Shown here in pieces: positions 52,728 through 62,431 of a stretch of DNA of 64,000 bases; the stretch's first letter is position 1; each line of letters begins with the position of its first letter. Under the pieces are notes generated by a model. That model was not told the DNA's origin and ran no database searches. It saw only the letters and a list, made by a program, of their open reading frames with translations. Position numbers and translations under genes: made by a program. Source of the DNA: Flavobacterium agri (lineage in GTDB: Bacteria > Bacteroidota > Bacteroidia > Flavobacteriales > Flavobacteriaceae); the NCBI RefSeq assembly GCF_013401995.1, contig NZ_JACBJI010000002.1, positions 248,001 through 312,000 of the forward strand. Direction: 5' to 3'.

Positions 52728-55532
52728 TTAAGGATTGATGGTGATCTGCGCATACCATTGTTGCCCGATCATACCGGCTCCGATAACCTGGATATAGTCT
52801 TCTCCGAACAAATTGGCCGCACCGACTTTGAACATGGTTTTCCATTTCGGGATCGTATAGCTGATTTGGGCGTCGATAACCGAATTCTCGGGAACTACTC
52901 CATCGGCGAAAGAACCTTGGTATAAATATTCGTCAGACCAGCGATAGTTGAAACTGAATCCAAGTCCTTTGTAGATGTTAGGGCTCGAAACGTAAGCTTT
53001 CACACGGTGTTTCGGCGTATTGAAACCAGGAATGAAGCTGGGGTCTTCTTTTTCGTCGTATTCGAATTCGGCATAGTTGTAATTCGCTCCGAGTTCAAGC
53101 GTCTTGAAGAATTTTTTCGAAAGTCCGACACCAAAACCAAGAGAAGTCACTTCGGTTCTCGAATTCGTGTACACCTGATACACGCGGCGGTCGCCGAAAC
53201 CAAGCGCCTGATAACCGAGTTGGACGTTAGGATCTGAAGAATCCGTGCCAACGACCCCATAATACGGTGTGATGACGCGCGATTGGTTCAGGAAATCATT
53301 GTAAAGGTTGTAGTATCCGTTGATGTCTACCGAAATATCGTTGTTGATGACCGCGCGATAACCGGCCTCGAATGCCTGTACGCGCTCGGGTTTTACCAAT
53401 CCGATTTTAGCGACCTGAAGATCGGCCGGGTTTCCGGAAGCGGCAAATGCCTGAACCGAAGCCAGCGTATACGAATTGTTGTAAGCGTCAACACCGCTCA
53501 ACGTTACCGAAGAAGGTTGTCCTGCGGCTTGTCCTGCGGCAGAAACAGGCAATGTTTCTACATAACGGGTCAAATTGTCCGGCGCCGAACCGATGAGTGC
53601 GAAAGGCCCGAGGTCAAGCCCGATATACTGGTCTTGAGTGGTCGGGTTGCGGAAACCGGTTTGGTATGAAATACGGAAGTTGTGTTCCTTGTGATCTCCG
53701 GCCGAATAGACAGCTGCAATCCTTGGGGAAACGAATCCGTCGAAGTTCTGGCTTTTGTCGTAACGCAGCGATCCGGTAAGTTTCAAACGATCGGTGGGAT
53801 TTCCGATGGCCTGGACGTAAGCACCGTATTCGTCATAACGAAGCACTCCGTCGTAATCGGTAAAGATAGTTCCTTGTGAATCCAAAGCATATTGGCGGAA
53901 TGAACCTCCAACCATCACTTCTACGACTTTAAGTAATTCCTTGAAGTTGTAATTTCCGTCTACGTGATACAATTTTGAATTGTCGAGGAATTTTGCCCCA
54001 CGAGTCAAATCGGGATTGTTCGTCACCGTATTCAAAGCGGCCTTGAATTCTGGAGTTCCCGGAATAAGACGAGGATTTCCGTGTGGTGTCAAAGGCAATG
54101 CGGGCAAACCGTTCACAGGCGATGTGTTGTCGTTGTAATCGGCGAACTTACGTGCATAAATCCCAGCTTGTTGAGCATCCAGACCGTAGAATGCCGATCC
54201 CAACTGGAAAGCTGTCGCATAATCGGTAAACCAGCCCGTATCCGATTTGGCGGCGCGGTTCACGTTCCACGCGGCAAAACGCATGTCGTAAGAATCGCCC
54301 GCACTTTCCGAAGTCATGTATCCGCGAAGGAAGAAATTGCGGTTTCTCACCTCGACGCGCACTTGATTCATAAGGAAATTCTTGAGCGCATAACGGTTCG
54401 CACCTTGGTAGATCGTAGTTCCCAAACCGACTTTCTCCTGAAGGATGATTTCGAAATCGTTCGCAAACGGTTTGAAATGAAGTGAAATGTCGGCTTTGAC
54501 GCTTTCGATCTTGTTGTTGTTGAGGTCTTTTTCAGCATAACCGGTACGGCTTACCTGCCCGACGTTCGGGATAAAAGTCGTCACCTCGTCACCGTAAAAA
54601 TTGAGCCCGTCGTAATTCTGGTTGATGTCGTGCCCGACTCCGCCCGTAGTCATGCTGCGCTCATCTGCGGCGATCCATTCGGTGGCGCGCAGGTAAGTGA
54701 AGTTGATTTTTCCGGCGAAATGTTTCGAGAAAGCGGTAGCGGCGCGGAATCCGAAGTCGTAATAATCGTTCGTTCCTGCGGCGTCCTGATAAGTTTTCCC
54801 ATATTTGAAATACGTGCTGATGCCTTGGTTGGTAAACGGACTTTTACTGTTCATGAACAAAATCCCGTTGAATGCGTTCGCTCCGTAAAGTGCCGAAGAC
54901 GCGCCCGGAAGCAATTCGACGCTGGCTACATCGAGCTCGGACAATCCGACGAGGTTACCCAAAACAAAGTTGAGCGCCGGAGACGAGTTGTCCATACCGT
55001 CTACAAGTTGTAGAAAACGGGTGTTGGCTACGGTTGCGAATCCACGCGTGTTGATCGATTTGAACGACAAACTGCTCGTGTTGAAATGCACTTCTTTGAG
55101 GTTTTCCAATCCGTCGTAGAACGTTGGCGCAGAAGTGTTCTTGACCTGTGCGGCGGTCATGCGTTCGATGGTAACCGGCGACTGCATTACGCGTTCCGGT
55201 GTTCTCGAAGCCGAAACCACGATTTCTTCAAGCTTGGTCTCTTCACCGACCAAGCTGACGTTTACCGTCTGGTTGGCCGAGGTTACGTTTACGGTTTGTG
55301 CCGTGTAGCTGACCATGCTGATTTCGACGGTAAACGGTGGTTTTTTGGAAACGGTCAGCGAGAATTTCCCGTCGGCGTCTGAAACCGTTGCCGCGGAATC
55401 TCCCGTAACTTTGATGTTGGCGCCAGGTACCGGAAGTCCGGTTCCCGATTCGCTAACAGTTCCTGAAATCGTCGTTTGGGCGTAGGTCATTCCACAAAAC
55501 AACAATGACAAAATGAACAGATAGATTTTCAT
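52728..55532 (-). CDS. TonB-dependent outer membrane receptor
   Basis: I start at ATG 55532 (934 aa) for the signal peptide KIYLFILSLLFCGMTYAQ. Residues 20-100 form a carboxypeptidase-regulatory-like domain (TISGTVSESGTGLPVPGANI). A plug domain follows (about 105-220; EEIVVSASRTPERVMQSPV, then LLPGASSALYGANAFNGILF), then a beta-barrel to the C-terminus (GEDYIQVIGAGMIGQQWYAQ). It imports a nutrient driven by TonB. Neighbouring SGNH lipoprotein suggests a linked substrate. The ligand cannot be told. Confidence 0.93.
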   Translation of the reverse strand: MKIYLFILSLLFCGMTYAQTTISGTVSESGTGLPVPGANIKVTGDSAATVSDADGKFSLTVSKKPPFTVEISMVSYTAQTVNVTSANQTVNVSLVGEETKLEEIVVSASRTPERVMQSPVTIERMTAAQVKNTSAPTFYDGLENLKEVHFNTSSLSFKSINTRGFATVANTRFLQLVDGMDNSSPALNFVLGNLVGLSELDVASVELLPGASSALYGANAFNGILFMNSKSPFTNQGISTYFKYGKTYQDAAGTNDYYDFGFRAATAFSKHFAGKINFTYLRATEWIAADERSMTTGGVGHDINQNYDGLNFYGDEVTTFIPNVGQVSRTGYAEKDLNNNKIESVKADISLHFKPFANDFEIILQEKVGLGTTIYQGANRYALKNFLMNQVRVEVRNRNFFLRGYMTSESAGDSYDMRFAAWNVNRAAKSDTGWFTDYATAFQLGSAFYGLDAQQAGIYARKFADYNDNTSPVNGLPALPLTPHGNPRLIPGTPEFKAALNTVTNNPDLTRGAKFLDNSKLYHVDGNYNFKELLKVVEVMVGGSFRQYALDSQGTIFTDYDGVLRYDEYGAYVQAIGNPTDRLKLTGSLRYDKSQNFDGFVSPRIAAVYSAGDHKEHNFRISYQTGFRNPTTQDQYIGLDLGPFALIGSAPDNLTRYVETLPVSAAGQAAGQPSSVTLSGVDAYNNSYTLASVQAFAASGNPADLQVAKIGLVKPERVQAFEAGYRAVINNDISVDINGYYNLYNDFLNQSRVITPYYGVVGTDSSDPNVQLGYQALGFGDRRVYQVYTNSRTEVTSLGFGVGLSKKFFKTLELGANYNYAEFEYDEKEDPSFIPGFNTPKHRVKAYVSSPNIYKGLGFSFNYRWSDEYLYQGSFADGVVPENSVIDAQISYTIPKWKTMFKVGAANLFGEDYIQVIGAGMIGQQWYAQITINP

Positions 55533-55762
55533 TTGGTTTGAATTTTCTTGGATTAGTATCACCAATGTACAATAAATCGCGCATTCTCAAAAACAGCCGT
55601 TTTATTTTCGCGAATCCTTAAAAAAGGTGTAAGTGTTTTACCTATTCGTTAACTAAATTATTTTTTGTGTTTTCATTAACATTTTGAAAAAAGCACGTAA
55701 AAAACATTATGCGTGCATATAAAATTATATTTTCCGTAAAAATGAGGGTTGGCGAAATTTTA

Positions 55763-55790
55763 CAAAAAAAGCAGGCTTTTGGGCCTGCTT
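55763..55790 (-). terminator. Terminator after glmS
   Basis: On the minus strand, AAGCAGGC / GCCTGCTT is followed by a T-run. The stem has 8 bp and a 6-nt loop. Confidence 0.88.
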
Positions 55791-55813
55791 CGTATCTATA
55801 TAAAAGATGTAAT

Positions 55814-57661
55814 TTATTCTACGGTAACCGATTTAGCCAAATTTCGAGGCTGGTCTACGTTGCATCCGCGCATCACGGCAATGTGGTACGACAACAACTG
55901 CAACGGAATCGTGGTCAATAGAGGTGAAAGCGCATCCGACGTATCGGGAACTTCGATCACGTAATCGGCGAGTTCGCGAACCTGTACGTCACCTTTGGTC
56001 ACCACGGCGATGATTTTACCGCTGCGCGACTTGATTTCCTGGATGTTGCTCACCACTTTATCATAATGTCCTTGTTTTGGAGCGATCACAACTACCGGCA
56101 TCAACTCATCGATCAATGCGATCGGGCCGTGCTTCATTTCGGCAGCCGGATAACCCTCGGCGTGGATGTATGAAATCTCTTTAAGCTTCAAAGCGCCTTC
56201 GAGAGCGACCGGGAAGTTGTATCCGCGACCCAAGTAAAGACAGTTCGGTGCATCCTTGAATTTCTCGGCAATGGTTTTGCTGACGTCGTTCGTAGCGAGG
56301 GCTTCGGTCACTTTTTCAGGAATGACCTCGAGTTCCTGCAAGTAGCGATGGAAGTCAGAATTGCTCAACGTTCCTTTCGCTTTCGCAAGACGCAACGCGA
56401 TCATCGTCAAAACGGTGATTTGTGTCGTGAATGCTTTTGTGGAAGCGACCCCGATTTCAGGACCGGCATGCGTATAAGCTCCGGCGTGTGTCTCGCGTGA
56501 AATCGACGATCCGACCACGTTGCAGACACCGAAAACAAACGCGCCTTTTTCTTTGGCAAGCTTGATGGCGGCCAACGTATCGGCAGTTTCACCCGATTGC
56601 GAGATGGCGATCAGCACATCTCCTTTATTGATGATAGGATTTCTGTATCGGAATTCGGAAGCGTATTCCACTTCGACCGGAATCCTTGTGAATTCTTCGA
56701 AAATATATTCGGCTACCAAACCGGCATGCCAAGACGTTCCGCAGGCTACGATAAGGATGCGGTCGGCGTTTAGGAATTTCTCGAGATTGTCTTCTACGCC
56801 CGCCATCTGGATGATGCCTTCGTTGGCGTGTAGACGTCCGCGGTACGTGTCCTTGATCACGTTCGGCTGCTCGTAGATTTCCTTGAGCATGAAATGGTCG
56901 TATCCGCCTTTCTCGATTTGCTCAAGATTCATCTGAAGTTCCTGGACATAAGGATCGACAAGCGTATCATCTTTGATTTTACGGACTTTCAAAGGTTTGT
57001 CTTTGCGAACGATCGCCATTTCCTCATCTTCGAGATAGATCGCGTTTGACGTGTATTCGATGAATGGAGACGCATCCGAAGCTATGAAAAACTCGTCTTT
57101 CCCGATACCGATGGCAAGCGGGCTTCCCAAACGCGCCACGACGATTTCGTCTGGACGTTGTTTGTCGAAAACGCAGATCGCATAAGCGCCGACGACTTGG
57201 TTAAGCGCGATTTGCACGGCTTTTCCGAGTTTTACGTCTTCGTTCTTTTTGACTTCTTCGATAAGGTTTACCAATACTTCTGTATCGGTATCCGACTTGA
57301 ATGTATACCCGCGTTTGATGAGCTCTTTTTTCAAAGGCTCGTAGTTTTCTATGATCCCGTTGTGGATGATCGCAAGATTGCCCGAGTTGGAAAGGTGCGG
57401 GTGCGAATTCACGTCGTTTGGTACACCGTGAGTGGCCCAACGCGTGTGTCCCATACCGATGTTCCCGCTAAGGGAAATCTCCTTTTCGGCTCTTTCTTCT
57501 AGGTCGGAAACTTTTCCTTTCGTTTTGGAAAGTTTTAGTTCTCCCTCGTCAAAAATCATCGCTCCGGCGCTGTCATAGCCTCGGTATTCCAATCTTTTGA
57601 GCCCTTTTATGATAATCGGATAGGCTTCCCGATTACCGATATATCCAACAATTCCACACAT
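55814..57661 (-). CDS. glmS: Glutamine-fructose-6-phosphate aminotransferase (isomerizing)
   Basis: The enzyme (615 aa) makes glucosamine-6-phosphate from fructose-6-phosphate and glutamine, the first step to UDP-GlcNAc for cell wall. The N-terminal glutaminase domain begins with the Cys nucleophile (MCGIVGYIG) and GHTRWATHG. Two SIS domains follow (ISQSGETADTLAAIKLAKEK), and the C-terminus ends NVDQPRNLAKSVTVE as in the family. It is the last gene of the glgA-like/DUF4270/glmS operon. Confidence 0.98.
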   Translation of the reverse strand: MCGIVGYIGNREAYPIIIKGLKRLEYRGYDSAGAMIFDEGELKLSKTKGKVSDLEERAEKEISLSGNIGMGHTRWATHGVPNDVNSHPHLSNSGNLAIIHNGIIENYEPLKKELIKRGYTFKSDTDTEVLVNLIEEVKKNEDVKLGKAVQIALNQVVGAYAICVFDKQRPDEIVVARLGSPLAIGIGKDEFFIASDASPFIEYTSNAIYLEDEEMAIVRKDKPLKVRKIKDDTLVDPYVQELQMNLEQIEKGGYDHFMLKEIYEQPNVIKDTYRGRLHANEGIIQMAGVEDNLEKFLNADRILIVACGTSWHAGLVAEYIFEEFTRIPVEVEYASEFRYRNPIINKGDVLIAISQSGETADTLAAIKLAKEKGAFVFGVCNVVGSSISRETHAGAYTHAGPEIGVASTKAFTTQITVLTMIALRLAKAKGTLSNSDFHRYLQELEVIPEKVTEALATNDVSKTIAEKFKDAPNCLYLGRGYNFPVALEGALKLKEISYIHAEGYPAAEMKHGPIALIDELMPVVVIAPKQGHYDKVVSNIQEIKSRSGKIIAVVTKGDVQVRELADYVIEVPDTSDALSPLLTTIPLQLLSYHIAVMRGCNVDQPRNLAKSVTVE

Positions 57662-57695
57662 AATTTGTCTATTTTTTAATGGATTGGAGACCTTT

Positions 57696-59297
57696 TTAGT
57701 TGCCGTCCACTTCGTCTGGTTTGGTGTAATAGATTACAAGTTTAAGCCTTTCTTCGACAACTTCGCTGTTCACGCCGTGCAAAACTACTCCGAACGGATG
57801 CATGACCGATGCTCTCGGAAGCTTGTTGTAAGTAGACGTACTGTTGTCTGGCTCTACGATAGAAATCGGATTTTTGAGCCTTGCCATCGAGTTTTCAAGT
57901 ATGTTTTCTGATACGGAAAGTCCGAGCCTTACATCTGTACTGTCCGGTTCGTTGATAAGTCCGCGGATGTAATTCGTAAGACGTACCTTATAAAAGAACT
58001 TGTACTGATTCGTTCCGGCAATTTTGGCCGAGTCAAGAATACCGCCAAAAACGGACTTACTGTATTTGGTGTCGCCGTTTGTAGAACCGTCGAAATTATA
58101 ATCTACCGTAGATTGCCCATGTGTCATATCGTACAGGTAAATGCGCCTTGGTTTGGTTGCGCCTTGCATGGCCGCTTCATCTACGTGGAAAACCAGGCTC
58201 GCTTCATTTACTTTAAGCGAGTCATGTACCATTTGGGCTCTTTCTTCGGCCGTTAGGATGTCGATAGTAGAAAGGAAGCCTTGCCCGCCTTTGACAACCA
58301 ATCGATTGGATGGAAGTGCGGGTGTGTTCTCGTAATTGAGCAAACTTACCGAATTTCCGGTAAGATTCAATTTGAGTTCGAACCTGCGGGCTACCGTAGT
58401 GCTCGTGCCGTTAGCGGTTGTGGTGATGTTGCGTCTGTAGTACAACGTGACGACCCCTTTCGAGAAATTCATCATATTTAAAACGCCTTTTGCCGTACTC
58501 GGATTCGACACCTTAAAATAAAGCCCTCGGAAGTAATTCTTAAAAACGTTGTTGTTGGTAAGCATGCCCTCGGGAGCCTCAAGAATTTTGGTTTTGAAGA
58601 AAGCCTTATCGAGCGTCATATACATTCCCGGCGTTTGCCTGATCACCGTATGGTCTTCTTCGGTTACGTTGGTGTTGTATTTGTTTTGTTTGATTTCGGT
58701 GTTTTTGAAGAAGAACGCGGTGTTGTCTGTCGGATCTGTCGAATTGTTGACTTGGGCCGAACCGGCGTTCGCGCTTTCAATTACCGGACTCATATCGTTG
58801 TAATAAATCTGGTCTTCAGGCTCGTTTCCTACCACTTCCTGACTGCGTAGGAAATATTTGTTTTCGTAGATTTTGAGATCGAGAGTTGTATTTCTATTGC
58901 CAAAAATCGAATCAAGCGAATAAATCTTGTCTCCGTCCGATTCGGTTTCCTCAAGCTTAGAAAAATAAGGAACGTAAAGGCGTACCGAGTCAATGTCGAT
59001 AAGATCGTCCAATGTCGGGTTCACCGCTGCCAATTCCACTTGAGTGACGAAATTTGCCGTAGTTCGTCCAAAATGGTCGTCTTCATAAATCCCAAAAGGG
59101 ACCAAGCTCAATCCGTTGGTCTGGACCGGGCCTGTGGCATAGGAAGCCGCCGAAATCGAATAATCGTCCTTTTTAAGGAAATCATAATGATCATCGCCAA
59201 TGATATCGGTGCCGATTTCATTGTAGTCCTTGTCGCAGGAAACCAAGGTTAAAGCAGTAGCGAAAAACAGTACAGTCTTAAGGAATTTTGAACTCAT
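57696..59297 (-). CDS. DUF4270 lipoprotein
   Basis: I start at ATG 59297 (533 aa), which gives a lipoprotein signal (LKTVLFFATALTLVSCDKDY). The family pattern is in NEIGTDIIGDDHYDFLKKDD near the start and in the beta-rich rest. DUF4270 proteins are exported, lipid-anchored and of unknown function. This gene commonly lies between glgA-like and glmS genes in Bacteroidetes, as here (16 and 34 bp gaps). Confidence 0.9.
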   Translation of the reverse strand: MSSKFLKTVLFFATALTLVSCDKDYNEIGTDIIGDDHYDFLKKDDYSISAASYATGPVQTNGLSLVPFGIYEDDHFGRTTANFVTQVELAAVNPTLDDLIDIDSVRLYVPYFSKLEETESDGDKIYSLDSIFGNRNTTLDLKIYENKYFLRSQEVVGNEPEDQIYYNDMSPVIESANAGSAQVNNSTDPTDNTAFFFKNTEIKQNKYNTNVTEEDHTVIRQTPGMYMTLDKAFFKTKILEAPEGMLTNNNVFKNYFRGLYFKVSNPSTAKGVLNMMNFSKGVVTLYYRRNITTTANGTSTTVARRFELKLNLTGNSVSLLNYENTPALPSNRLVVKGGQGFLSTIDILTAEERAQMVHDSLKVNEASLVFHVDEAAMQGATKPRRIYLYDMTHGQSTVDYNFDGSTNGDTKYSKSVFGGILDSAKIAGTNQYKFFYKVRLTNYIRGLINEPDSTDVRLGLSVSENILENSMARLKNPISIVEPDNSTSTYNKLPRASVMHPFGVVLHGVNSEVVEERLKLVIYYTKPDEVDGN

Positions 59298-59313
59298 AAA
59301 TACGTGAGAAGGG

Positions 59314-60120
59314 TTATAAAACCGCCTGCTTATAGAAATTCGTATAGGCTTGGGCAAAGGTTTCTTTCGGCGCGAAAGGTAGAAAAGGTTTACCCGAAGA
59401 TTCTATAAATTTTGTTAAACTTGGAGACAGGTTTTCAGACCCTATAATCACTGCGTCAGAGTGCATTATAGAAGCCTTGAGGATGTTTTCATAGTCGGGT
59501 GTCTCAAGGTAGGAGACCGACTCTTCCGGGATGTCGTCGAACATGACTTTTTTGATCATATCCGGATCCAGAGTGCCTTCGAAACCGGTGGCATACACCG
59601 AAGTCACGATCTTGGTGTGGGCAAACAACGCCTCGTCCTTATAATAATGTTTCATGTAAATCGGAAGCATGGCCGCCATCCAACCGTGAACGTGGATGAT
59701 ATCGGGAACCCAATTGAGTTTCTTGACGGTTTCCACGACGCCTTTCGCGAAGAAAATCGAACGCTCATCATTATCGGGATAAAGATTACCATCTTCGTCC
59801 GTAAAGGTGGCTTTGCGTTTGAAATACTCGTCGTTGTCGATAAAATAGACCTGGATGCGCTCTTTCGGAATCGATGCTACTTTAATGATAAGCGGCATGT
59901 CGAGATCGTTTACCACTAAATTCATCCCCGAAAGCCGTATCACTTCATGCAACTGGTGCCTTCTCTCATTAATATTTCCGTAACGCGGCATGAAGATGCG
60001 GATTTGTCCTCCTTGATCGTTGATCATTTTCGGAACGTCATATGACATCAAAGACACTTCATTTTCAGCAAGATACGGAACAACTTCAGATGATACGTAT
60101 AATATCCTCTTATCCTCCAT
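59314..60120 (-). CDS. Short glycogen/starch-synthase-like protein (N-terminal half only)
   Basis: The 268-residue product matches the first catalytic Rossmann domain of GT5 glycogen synthases: ILYVSSEVVPYLAENEVSLM, IRIFMPRYGNINERRHQLHE, DIIHVHGWMAAMLPIYMKHY. The second domain, with the C-terminal half of the ADP-glucose site, is missing, though the frame is not broken and ends with its own stop. The usual KTGGL motif near the N-terminus is replaced by YLAENEVS. It is probably not an active glycogen synthase. It heads the operon with DUF4270 and glmS. Confidence 0.85.
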   Translation of the reverse strand: MEDKRILYVSSEVVPYLAENEVSLMSYDVPKMINDQGGQIRIFMPRYGNINERRHQLHEVIRLSGMNLVVNDLDMPLIIKVASIPKERIQVYFIDNDEYFKRKATFTDEDGNLYPDNDERSIFFAKGVVETVKKLNWVPDIIHVHGWMAAMLPIYMKHYYKDEALFAHTKIVTSVYATGFEGTLDPDMIKKVMFDDIPEESVSYLETPDYENILKASIMHSDAVIIGSENLSPSLTKFIESSGKPFLPFAPKETFAQAYTNFYKQAVL

Positions 60121-60157
60121 AGGGTAATCTCTTTTTCTTTAGGCAATAAAAAACAGG

Positions 60158-60190
60158 CAAAACTACGAAATTTTATGCTATTATTAACAA
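60158..60190 (-). promoter_or_regulatory. Promoter of the glgA-like/DUF4270/glmS operon
   Basis: On the minus strand, TTG (60188-60190) and TAGTTTTG (60158-60165) are 22 bp apart, fitting TTG-N17-23-TANNTTTG. It lies 38 bp upstream of the first gene. Confidence 0.7.
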
Positions 60191-60196
60191 AAGTGA

Positions 60197-60204
60197 TAAT
60201 TTTG
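60197..60204 (+). promoter_or_regulatory. Probable -7 box of the panC operon
   Basis: TAATTTTG matches TANNTTTG exactly, 25 bp before the panC start. No -33 TTG lies at the right distance. Confidence 0.55.
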
Positions 60205-60228
60205 CGCCGCTTTTAATCTCTCATTCCA

Positions 60229-61077
60229 ATGCTGATTTTCGATAATCAGATGGGTCTTGCGGCTCACTTGAATTCTTTACGGACGCCGAAACCCACTACC
60301 GGCTTTGTCCCGACGATGGGCGCTTTGCACGCGGGGCATCTTTCGTTGCTTTCCCAATCGGTTGACGATAACGACATTACGGTGATCAGTATTTTCGTGA
60401 ATCCGACGCAATTCAACAATCCCGAAGATCTTAAAAAGTATCCGCGTACGCTTGCGGCCGATGTAGAAAAGGTGAAATCTGTCAGTGCCGACATTATAGT
60501 TTTCGCGCCGTCCGTATCAGATATTTACGGCGATAATCCGATTTCGCGCCATTTCGATTTCGACGGATTGGAAAACCAGATGGAAGGCAAGTTCCGTCCC
60601 GGACATTTTGACGGTGTCGGCACTATCGTCAAACGTCTTTTCGAGATCGTGGAACCGACAAATGCGTATTTCGGAGAGAAGGACTTTCAGCAGTTGCAAA
60701 TCGTTCGCAAACTCGTTTCCAAATACGAAATCCCCGTAAACATTGTGCTTTGCCCAATTTTCCGCGAATCCAACGGATTGGCGATGAGCTCGCGCAACGA
60801 ACGCCTTTCACCCGAAACAAGGCAAAAAGCCGCTGTCATATACAAATCGTTACAAGCTGCCAAACAGCACTTTGGCACGAAATCTGTCAGCGAGTTGCGC
60901 GACATCGTAAAAGGCGTTTTGTCTGCCGAAAAAGAATTCGAGCTCGAGTATTTCGAGGTCGCCGACGAGAAAACGCTCGTCCCGGTCGAAAAAACGGAAA
61001 ATAACGAGAAATATCGCGCTTTCATTGCGGTATTCGCAAACGATGTGCGTTTAATAGATACCATTTCATTAAATTAA
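60229..61077 (+). CDS. panC: Pantoate-beta-alanine ligase
   Basis: The enzyme (282 aa) joins pantoate and beta-alanine with ATP to give pantothenate. It shows [15 protein letters not shown] (HIGH-type motif), [36 protein letters not shown] and [16 protein letters not shown]. Length is normal. It leads the operon panC-panD-flippase-Crp/Fnr and is divergent from the glgA-like operon. Confidence 0.98.
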   Translation: MLIFDNQMGLAAHLNSLRTPKPTTGFVPTMGALHAGHLSLLSQSVDDNDITVISIFVNPTQFNNPEDLKKYPRTLAADVEKVKSVSADIIVFAPSVSDIYGDNPISRHFDFDGLENQMEGKFRPGHFDGVGTIVKRLFEIVEPTNAYFGEKDFQQLQIVRKLVSKYEIPVNIVLCPIFRESNGLAMSSRNERLSPETRQKAAVIYKSLQAAKQHFGTKSVSELRDIVKGVLSAEKEFELEYFEVADEKTLVPVEKTENNEKYRAFIAVFANDVRLIDTISLN

Positions 61078-61090
61078 TTACCTTTGCCCC

Positions 61091-61441
61091 ATGCAAGTAC
61101 AGGTTGTTAAATCGAAGATCCACCGCGTTACCGTAACCGGAGCCGATCTCAATTACATCGGAAGCATCACCATCGACGAGGCGCTTATGGAAGCCGCCAA
61201 CATCATCGAAGGCGAAAAGGTTTCGATCGTGAACATCAACAATGGCGAGCGACTTGAAACGTACGCCATCAAAGGAAACCGCAACAGCGGCGAAATCACC
61301 TTGAACGGACCGGCCGCGCGCAAGGTTCAGAGAGGCGATATCATCATCATCATCTCTTACGGGATTCTCGATTTCGAAGAAGCCAAATCGTTCAAACCGA
61401 GCCTCGTTTTCCCTAACGAGAAAGACAATACCCTTACATAA
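61091..61441 (+). CDS. panD: Aspartate 1-decarboxylase proenzyme
   Basis: The enzyme (116 aa) makes beta-alanine, the partner substrate of PanC. It self-cleaves between Gly24 and Ser25 (NYIGSITID), and Ser25 becomes the pyruvoyl cofactor. The motifs [14 protein letters not shown] and [20 protein letters not shown] are typical. It follows panC by 13 bp. Confidence 0.98.
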   Translation: MQVQVVKSKIHRVTVTGADLNYIGSITIDEALMEAANIIEGEKVSIVNINNGERLETYAIKGNRNSGEITLNGPAARKVQRGDIIIIISYGILDFEEAKSFKPSLVFPNEKDNTLT

Positions 61442-61443
61442 TC

Positions 61444-62409
61444 TTGAAACAAAAGATAAGTAAATTCCTCTCCATCGTGCTTCCTATAGCATTGGGGATT
61501 TATCTTATCATTTATATGTATCAGGGTTTTACGCCCGAAGAGATCGATGAAATCCGCTCGTATTTTCGCGACGCCAACTATTCCTATATCGTGCTTGGCG
61601 CTTTCATTGCCGTTTTGGGCAACCTTTCGAGAGCGTACAGATGGAAATATCCACTGGAACAGATGGGTTACAAAATCTCCGTCGTGAACAGTTTTCTGGC
61701 AATCAACATCTGTTATCTGATGAATCTCGCCGTGCCCAAATCTGGTGAAGTAAGCCGGGCGGTCATTCTCAGAAAATACGATGAAGTGCCGTTTGATAAA
61801 GGTTTCGGAACAATCGTAGCCGAACGCTTGCTCGATTTAATCATCCTTTTCGGATTCATGGTTCTGGCTTTTTTCCTGCAGTTCGACATCGTGAAGGCGT
61901 TTGTGCTTGACCAGATTCCTCTGAACAATCTTTTGGTTTATGGAGGAATCGCTTTCGGATGTTGCATGGTCGCGCTATGGATTTATCTCTACTCGAGTAA
62001 CAAGTATATCCTGTTGCTCAAGGAAAAGATTTCGGGACTCAAGGAAGGCCTGTTCAGCATTCTTAAAATGGAGAAGAAATGGCAGTTCATCGGTCATACC
62101 GTTTTCATATGGGCGTCGTATCTGCTTACTTTTTATACGACGATGTACGTGTTTCCGCAAACCGCGGTGCTGTCATTCGGGGCGGCGATTTCGGCTTTCG
62201 TGGTCGGAAGCATCGCCATCGCGTTCACCAATTCCGGCTTCGGATCTTACCCGTTCCTTATTTCGCAAATCCTTGTGTTTTACGCAATCGACAAACCGAT
62301 CGGCACCGCTTTCGGATGGATCGTCTGGTCGTCTCAGTTCATCGTCGTTCTCGTTTTCGGTGTCGCGTCGTTTCTGCTTTTGCCAGTGTTGAATCGCAAA
62401 AAAGCCTAA
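61444..62409 (+). CDS. Lysylphosphatidylglycerol synthase TM-like membrane protein (UPF0104)
   Basis: Translation begins at TTG 61444, 2 bp after the panD stop (321 aa). It has about eight hydrophobic segments and the family pattern LGNLSRAYRWKYPLEQMGY, NICYLMNLAVPKSGEVSRAV, and FGTIVAERLLDLIILFGFMV. This is the flippase-like domain (YbhN/UPF0104) related to the membrane half of MprF. The catalytic synthase half is absent. The substrate is unknown. Confidence 0.9.
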   Translation: MKQKISKFLSIVLPIALGIYLIIYMYQGFTPEEIDEIRSYFRDANYSYIVLGAFIAVLGNLSRAYRWKYPLEQMGYKISVVNSFLAINICYLMNLAVPKSGEVSRAVILRKYDEVPFDKGFGTIVAERLLDLIILFGFMVLAFFLQFDIVKAFVLDQIPLNNLLVYGGIAFGCCMVALWIYLYSSNKYILLLKEKISGLKEGLFSILKMEKKWQFIGHTVFIWASYLLTFYTTMYVFPQTAVLSFGAAISAFVVGSIAIAFTNSGFGSYPFLISQILVFYAIDKPIGTAFGWIVWSSQFIVVLVFGVASFLLLPVLNRKKA

Positions 62410-62431
62410 TTTAGCCGGCACAATCCTCACC

